DNA of 64,000 nucleotides from Hypericum androsaemum (Eukaryota > Streptophyta > Magnoliopsida > Malpighiales > Hypericaceae). Made by a program: the position numbers and the translations under genes. The stretch lies in assembly GCA_963995505.1 (NCBI GenBank), contig OZ023192.1, positions 7,361,001 through 7,425,000 on the forward strand, given 5' to 3'. The notes beneath the pieces were generated by a model, which saw only the letters and a list, made by a program, of their open reading frames with translations, ran no database searches and was not told the DNA's origin. Position 1 is the first letter of the stretch. Each line of letters opens with the position of its first letter. Below, one piece after another: positions 56,991-64,000 of the stretch.

Positions 56991-59900
56991 GCAATATAAA
57001 CGGGAGAAAACATCATGATACAAAATGATAAAAAGGCATTGGAAGCATGTCTCGATCGACCAATAGCAAAATAGAGTGAGGAACATTAGGCCACCATCCT
57101 GAAACATATAGTTTCGATAGCCCATTGGCAACCATGTTCCCCTCACGGAAGATGTGCGAAACCCTGAAAGTCATGTCCCAAAGCATGCCTTGTACCTCCA
57201 GCCATTGGTTACGAAATTTCCACGGCATCGCCATATCCTTGTGCTGGAACAAGTGAAAAACATAAGAAGAATCATCTCAAGCCATAGTTGAAGCCAACCG
57301 TGGGAGTGGGCAGCTTTAACCGCATAAAGAGCCACCCCTAATTCTATTTTATAAGCATAAGCTCACCCAAATTGCTTCATAAAGCATCCCTTTACGAAGC
57401 CTCTGTGAGTTCGAAAGACACATATAATCGTAGCAATCCCCGGGGCTCCAAGAGCATTACCGTCAGTGTTACATTTGACCCAACGTGGATGTGGGGTATG
57501 CCAACAAACCTCTAAGATCCGTGGAGCACGACTGAGGCTGGCAGTAATGTGAAGCTCCCCCAGAATATTCCTCTCTTCCTGTGAGTCATAAGAATATCCC
57601 AAATCCAACGATTTGAATTTAGCAACCAAATGTCTGATAAAAACAATCATCGCGTCAACACTCCTCCTCAAGTCATCAAAAATATGTCTGTTACGTTCAG
57701 TCCAAATGGCCCAAATATAGAAAACGATAGTCACATGCCACAAAGCCTGGGTTTGTGGACTAGAGGAGAATCGCATCACTCTAATCATGAGTTTATTGAA
57801 GCTCAAACAATCTTGCCAAGGAAAGTGAAAAATGGCAAAAATCTTTCTCCAGATGGCAACAGAAAAAATGCAGCACGCAAAAAGATGATCAAGGCATTTC
57901 GCATCATCAAAATATAGAGCACAGAATGATGGGCCCTGAAAGCCACGTCTTCTAAGTGCATCTACATTGGGGAGGCCATATGAATAGCCCACCATGTAAG
58001 CATTGAACGCCGTGGGGGAATAAAGTTTGCCCAGATCCACGCACCCCCGTTGACGGCAGGGAAATGCAGCCTAAGTTGGTGATAGGCAGCCTTTGATGAA
58101 ATAACGCCATCAGGTGAATGAGTCCAGACAACACGATCCGACCCCTGCGGGCCAAAATTGGATCTACGAATATCTACCACGATATTCGAGAATTCCTCCA
58201 GAAAGTCCCGATGTATTCGCCAGTTTTTGTTAGACCAGTACACTGAGACACGATATCTGCATAGTCTTCGTACATGCTCAGGTATGTCAATCCTATCTGC
58301 AATCACATATCCAAGTCAGTTGTCCAACCAGAAGTTTGCTGATGAGTCCTCACCTACAAGCACAAGAGAAGCCTTGCTGATGTCCGAAAGGCATTTGCGA
58401 AATTCCTTGAGAATAGAGGATCGAATATGTCGTGTAGACCGAGTGATGTTACCGTAAAGCTGGTCCCTGATGCTGTCAAAATATCCAAGCGGGTTGTGCA
58501 GAATATCCCAAGACAGACGATGCAAATAAGTGGAGTTCATTCGCTTGAGGAAGCGAATCACCAGCCCTCTTTCCTCCTTAGGTGTGCAAACACGCTGCCA
58601 GTTTACAGTGCATGAGGCCCGAGAAGTAATGTCACCTGTCCATATGAAGTTTCTGATATGGGTATCCACGTGATTAATTAGTTCCGCAGACCATTTGTAG
58701 ACCATCATGGAATGTGTTAGAGAGCTCTGAATAACAGATTGGACCAAGCAAACACGACCGGCCATAGATAGAGAGGTGCCTTTCCACCGAGAGAATTTGG
58801 CAATGATGTTATCTACCAGACCTTGCAGATACATATGACGAGGTGGGCCATAGAAAAGGGGAATGCCAAGGTAAATAAACTGGATTGATCCCTCAAAAAT
58901 CCCCAAAATTGCCTATAACCTTCTCTGAATCCTCCTATTGATGTTAGTCCTGAAGTAAACTTTGGAATTCAGTGGGTTATAATATTGCCCCGAGTAGCTT
59001 ACATATTCCTGTAAAATATTAATCAGGCATCGACAATTCCCTGTAATGGCTTTGCAAAAAACTATCACATCATCTGCAGAAAGGAGATGAGAAGGGAAAG
59101 AAGAACTCCTGCCAGCCTGAAAACCAACCAAATCCCCAAGACAAGCTGCTTCCTGAATACGATGGCTGAATACCTCCTCAGCCATAATAAAGAGTAACGG
59201 GGATAGGGGATCCCCATGTCGTACACCTCTAGAACATGCAAAGTATCCTGCGGGTATTCCATCAACAAGAATGGAAACTCCGGCCGAAACTAAAATTTCA
59301 CTAATCATATTAGTGAATCATTCTGAGAAGTCCCACCATTTTAAAATAGCCAACAGGAAGTCCCACCGTAGAGTGTCGAAAGCCTTCCAAATGTTCACCT
59401 TAATAGCCATATTGCCAATGCTGGGATGACGATCTAAATAGTTAATCCCCTTTGAAGTTAGAGCCATGCAATCATGTATCCGCCGACCCGGAGCGAAGCC
59501 GAACTGGTGGAAAGTATGGAGGGAGGACAAAACTGGACCAAAGCGGGAAGTCAGAATTTTGGTCAACACTTTGTAGATAAATTTTTTTAGAACCACAGGG
59601 CAAAAATCATCAATCTTCAAAATCCCATGTATTTTCAGAATGAGGGCTACAAAATTCATGTTCATTCCACTTGGGATGGAGCCCTGTATGAAGAAGTCCC
59701 TAACCGCATTGGTAACCTCCATGTCAATAATCTGCTGCTTGTTGGAAAAAAATTCTGATGAACCCATCAGGGCCCAGGGCACTATCCAAATCCAAGCCAA
59801 AAATAGCCTCCTTCACCTCTTCCCCAGATAGGATGCGAGTGAGGTACTCATTCTGTATGTCTGAAACCAGAGGCGATACCAAATGGTTGATCATTTCAAA

Positions 59901-62900
59901 AGCACCCGGGTCATCGCTATCTTCCGTGAACAATGAGCTATAGTAAGAAATAATGTGAGTTCTGATCAGCAGTTTGTCATTCCTGTGTTGCCCATTTACT
60001 ATTAGAGAAGGAATTTTGGCCTGACAATGCTTTATATGTACACATCAATGGAAAAAGGCTGAGTTACGGTCGTCCTCCTTAAGCTAAGACACCCGTGCTC
60101 TTTGTCGAAGAAAAAAGCTGTGTTGCTCAATGGTGATGTTGTAATTCTTTAAAGCTGCAGCCTCCCTACTGATAAGATCCTCCTCCGGACCGTGGGAACT
60201 AATCATCTCTTGTATTTTAGCAAGTCTAGCAGAAGAGCCTTCCAGCTTTAGTTGATGTCCCTGAACTAGCATTCTAGGTTTTGAGATCATTTTTAGTACA
60301 ACAAAGTTTGGACATAACGTCTGAATAGGGTCCCGAGGAAAATATGGGCGGCTCTAGGAAGACCGCACCACCTCAAAGAACTGTACATGTTTGGTCTACA
60401 TGGCCTGGAACCGAAAAGGGCGAGGACCCGGGATCACCTGCGAATTGCTGCACTGCAAGATAATAGGTTTGTTATCAGAGACATTCCAAAAAAGAGCAAT
60501 ACATTTCACTGCTGACCAAAGGTCAAGAAAATTGTTTGAAACCAATGCCTATCAAGCCGTGATTCAATATAACGTCCCCCGTATTGACCATTGGAAAAAG
60601 TGAATTGACTGTCAGTAAGCGGATATCAACAAGATTACAGGCACTGAGAAAAGCCTAAAAATCTATACAAGATTATCGAATAGGCAAACATCTACTCCTT
60701 CACTCATGTGCACTAAGCATAGCATTGAAATCTCCAATTTGAACCAGAGGTGTTTCGCAGAGATCCATCAAAGCATCCCACAGTTCTCGTCTTCTGTAAT
60801 ACAACGGGCATAGATGAAGCCCAGTAGGAAAGGACTTTGTATAGCCTGAGATGTGTTGAGAACAACTTCCATATTGGAATTGGGTGGAAGCCTAGTGAAA
60901 ACCCATAGATTCAGGATCTTATGCTGTCTGTGATTCACCCTGACTAGACGATATCCCAAAGTGCTCCAAAAATGACTGTACACCGCATCTATACAAACCA
61001 TTGGTTCTACTATAGCAAGCCAAAGTGGCCTATATTTCAGACAGTGCTCACGAAGTTGGGTACGGGAGTGTTCAGCCCCAATACCACAAATGTTCTACAA
61101 GAGCAGATCCATTACGCCCTTTGGGGCAAGTGAGAAGATGACGACCTTGGAGGCCATGTTATCTTGCTACGTGTAGCATACGGGAGTGTTCAGCCCTAAT
61201 ACCACAAATGTTCCACAAGAGCAGATCCATTACGCCCTTTGGGGCAAGTGAGAAGATGACGGCCTTGGAGGCCGTGTTGTCTTGCTACGTGTAGCATAAT
61301 CAGTGGAACTTAGGTCAATTTCAATCGTCGCTATCTGCCCCCTCTTGGTGAAAGCAAATTAGAGGTGGATTGGGTCCTCATTCGTATCCTCGATTATATC
61401 CATTCCTGCGAGTAAAGGTTCAAGTAATTCAGCAAGAAAGTTATCAGGAATATCATCAGCAACTTCATCAAGAGGACTTATTTCATTGGAATTTGAATGG
61501 TGTCCATGGATAAATCATAAAGGAGATGATCTAGTATATTAATGTGAGCTTATGAGGAAGCTAAAACCTACTGTCACAAATTATTTAAAGGCAAAATGGA
61601 ACCCGGCTGCCCGGATCCTGAAACTGAAATCGGTGGGGCAAGTGGATTAGGATTTACTGAATTTATCTGAATTGGGGAGGATAGAGGCCTTGTTCTATTC
61701 TCGCTTTGTTGCACTACCATGTCCCGTTAGGTCACTATGGCAACAAGAATTTCTGGTCCTTCTTGGTGATTTACAGCCGTGGTGGACAAGTCAGAATCTT
61801 TTTCAATAGCTTCATTTTTCTTGATCAAAATAGTACCCTCCCTTTCTATTTCATCAAGCGAGGTCAGGGAATCAAAAGCATTCGAAGTAGTTAGGCCAGC
61901 CAGCATTCGAGGTGATTGCATCAGTCGATAAGGAATGAACATAGCTTGATCCAATTTTTTTCTGCTAAGTTTTAGCACCAGCTTGTGCATTTCCTTTATC
62001 AACTTTTATGTTGTCTCCTTCCTGGACCTATTTTTCCCCTCGTGATGTTCCTGCGCCTGGCCGCAATAAGGTCACCTTCACTAGTAGTATTTAACTTACG
62101 GCAGTTGGATCTAAAGTGACCAACCACCTTACAATGTTTATAGTACTTCGAAAGCTCCTCAATCACGATGTCAATGAGAGAACTTTCGCTTGTTAGTTCC
62201 AAAAGGACTTTATTCGGGATGGACTTAGTCCTGTCAACCTCGACCAAAACACGGACCAAGATGCCATTGGTTCTGTTCATCGCTTCATTGTCCACTCTAA
62301 TTGGTTCCCCAACAGTAAGAGCAAGGCCGAAGATGATGTCAGGAGCAACGTGCTCCATGCTAAGACCAACCAGTTTTAACCAAACTTTAGCAATTGAAAT
62401 GGTGTTTCTCGTCGGCTTGAAGTATGGCACCCAAGGCTGGAGAAACAAAGATCCATATTGAGTTTTCTAAGAGTTAGACTGCCAGATACGATCCCTGTCC
62501 ATAACGGATTTAAACTTGAAGTCGTAGTATCCCAATCCCAAAGATATCATGGAGCATGCTGAAGCTGACCATTCATTGGCCAAGGCACCTCGTAATTCAA
62601 GAGAGAAACAAGGTTTATTTCCTTTTGGAATGAACAAACGGCCAATAAAAGCATGTTTTTCATAGTTTTCACATACTATCAAACAATCACAATCGAGAAC
62701 GGGTGCATGACAATCTCCTTTAATGACGGGTTTGAGGGCATTACCGTTATAGGTCCAACCCCCAGGTTGGGAACTTGCTAGGGTAGCATAGGTAGGGTTC
62801 TCAGTAGCCGGGGGGGACTGAGCATGAGCTGGGGCAACTGCGTCCTGTAGAGGTAGCTGCCCTACCCGCGATTTCTCCGGTAAACTGGCCTGTACTACCG

Positions 62901-64000
62901 GAGTGGCATTACTTGCATCCTTATCCCCAGAAGATGTTGTAGAGCTTCGTTGAAGTTCTGATAGAGAGGACATCAGCTTTCTAACGAGGAGGGAAAGTCC
63001 TTTAGCACACATTTGTTCCTGAGGCATAATAAGGTGAGCGCACAAATTTTGAATCGCCTCAACAAAGTTAGGGGCCGAGTTAAAGTCCTGAGAAGGGACA
63101 GGAGCTTCCCTTACACCAGGGTCAGACCCATAAACTGTGGTGACAATTTGAAGTGGGAGAGACCCCTGTGATAGCACATCTTTAATAGCAATAGCAGCAG
63201 CCAAATTGGACCATTAATTCTTCGAGTTGAAAACACGCAAATCATGATTGTTTTTCTTCAGAACTTAGCCCGAGCTTGAAGCTTGAGCATCCTATCCTTA
63301 TGAGTGATCATTCAAACCATCATTGCACAAATTAGACAAGCCAGATGGATCATCATTTGGCACCAAAGCATTAGCAACAATTTCAGGAGCACATGAAGAG
63401 GTGACAGGTAGCGAGACTTCCCTGACTCTGGGATCCACTCCCGCCACAGAAAATGTGGAGCTTGGCAGAGAGGACCCATGCACAAGCGATCCCAAAGAAG
63501 GGCACAAATTCGTCTCCTTAGCAGCAGCATAGGCAGCGGGTATAACAAGCAGCTCAAGAATCCTCGAAGGTTCAGGTAGAGACATTACACTCGCATCCGC
63601 CATGGATGAATGATCTAAACCTTGGGAATGCTGATGAGAGAGAAGATAGTGCAGTGGAACATTACTCAACAGAGCATTCAAATGAGGAATTGAATGATTA
63701 AACAATACTTTCTTGTTGCCGGGGTCAAACCCAGCTCTCATAACAACAAGCAGCAAAGGGGATGCCCCCTGAGGAGGCAGGCCGTGGATGTCCCCCCACG
63801 ACTGGGGTTGTTGAACCCCTGAGCGAAGCCACCGAAATGTGATTGCAGGGGATGGGATAGGAAACCTCCATAGGCAAAGCGCGGGTCAAACATAGATGCT
63901 GACCTACCCATATAGCTCTACATCTGGACCATCTGGGGGTGGAAAAGAGGTCAAAACCTACAAAGAGGTGCAGTAGGCCCGCCGCCACAGCTCGGGGGGA
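56990..64000 (-). mobile_element. L1-type plant LINE with terminal RNase H, decayed, runs off the window
   Basis: Minus strand, 5' end beyond 64000. ORF1 (about 63990-61999) has a DUF4283-like domain (AKVWLKLVGLSMEHVAPDII, then RVLVEVDRTKSIPNKV) and a knuckle-like YYKHCKVVGHFRSNC. ORF2 starts MDLLLWNICGIG at 61230 (endonuclease). The reverse transcriptase (about 59930-58910) shows LDLDSALGPDGF, FGFAPGRRIHDCMAL and GVRHGDPLSPLLFIMAEE; its active site reads SADDVIVF. A zf-RVT region follows (58906-57960, RRSMLTWWAIH), then RNase H (VKCNTDGNA near 57470; FREGNMVANGLSKL near 57120). Many frameshifts and stops make it inactive. Subframes match 57363-58040, 58316-58906, 58913-59308, 59318-59800, 61999-62448 and 62467-63204. 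Confidence 0.88.
61061..61296 (-). repeat. 118-bp tandem duplication covering the LINE ORF2 start
   Basis: 61061-61178 and 61179-61296 are about 95% identical. Each holds the ORF2 start codon (minus strand, 61112 and 61230). The upstream copy reads MDLLLWNIC; the downstream copy has TAG in place of the Trp codon. Confidence 0.9.

Noticed and set aside
1..64000. tRNA or rRNA genes
   Set aside because: None found by reading for cloverleaf-like sequences; the two tRNA-like segments at 10680 and 11585 are SINEs with A tails and target duplications.

Overview
This is nuclear DNA of a flowering plant, most likely a eudicot. The protein genes have short exons and GT-AG introns. They encode eEF1B-gamma, a plant UPF3, a nuclear-type plastid S13 remnant and a plant BTB-BACK (LRB/POB1) protein. 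The space between them is AT-rich and full of plant transposons. Species cannot be told from the sequence.

Layout. 1-800 holds fragments of a hAT-like MITE family. 1270-4065 (+) is an intact seven-exon eEF1B-gamma gene. 5029-6147 (-) is a broken plastid ribosomal S13 gene whose core exon is missing; a 462-bp hAT MITE with an 8-bp target duplication sits 15 bp upstream of its old start codon. 7309-8189 (-) is a two-exon gene for a very cysteine-rich zinc-ribbon-like protein I do not recognise. 11345-12886 (+) encodes a 107-residue single-pass membrane protein, with a SINE in its intron. 16238-21336 (+) is an intact twelve-exon UPF3 gene of the nonsense-mediated decay pathway.

From about 23 kb on, the window is mostly mobile DNA. 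It contains a solo LTR (23076-23426), two long-TIR Mutator-like elements (23657-25363 and 25823-26897), decayed copia and gypsy elements (27.5-35.5 kb), a LINE RNase H scrap (36.2 kb) and a hAT-like element (37.2-37.8 kb). A TIR element at 38174-39842 carries a gene fragment and an AT-rich array. An unusual 33-bp-spaced array built on GGATCGACNATCC follows at 39.9-40.6 kb. A near-perfect 42-bp inverted repeat lies at 43.9-44.0 kb, then the 3' end and long LTR of a gypsy chromovirus (44.3-46.1 kb).

The chromovirus LTR ends about 20 bp before the coding start of an LRB/POB1-like BTB gene (46114-50662, +). That gene is broken by a young gag-only LTR retrotransposon in a coding exon, a 56-bp tandem duplication of a 3' splice site and an 8-nt frameshift. 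A second gene-fragment-plus-array locus lies at 51.7-53.7 kb. The right end, from about 57.0 kb to the window edge, is a decayed L1-type LINE with a terminal RNase H on the minus strand.

The intact genes are housekeeping or RNA-surveillance genes with no evident common pathway. The most informative biology is the layered history of transposon insertion and gene decay, plus the unfamiliar Cys-rich gene and the two unexplained repeat structures (the GGATCGAC array and the 42-bp inverted repeat).
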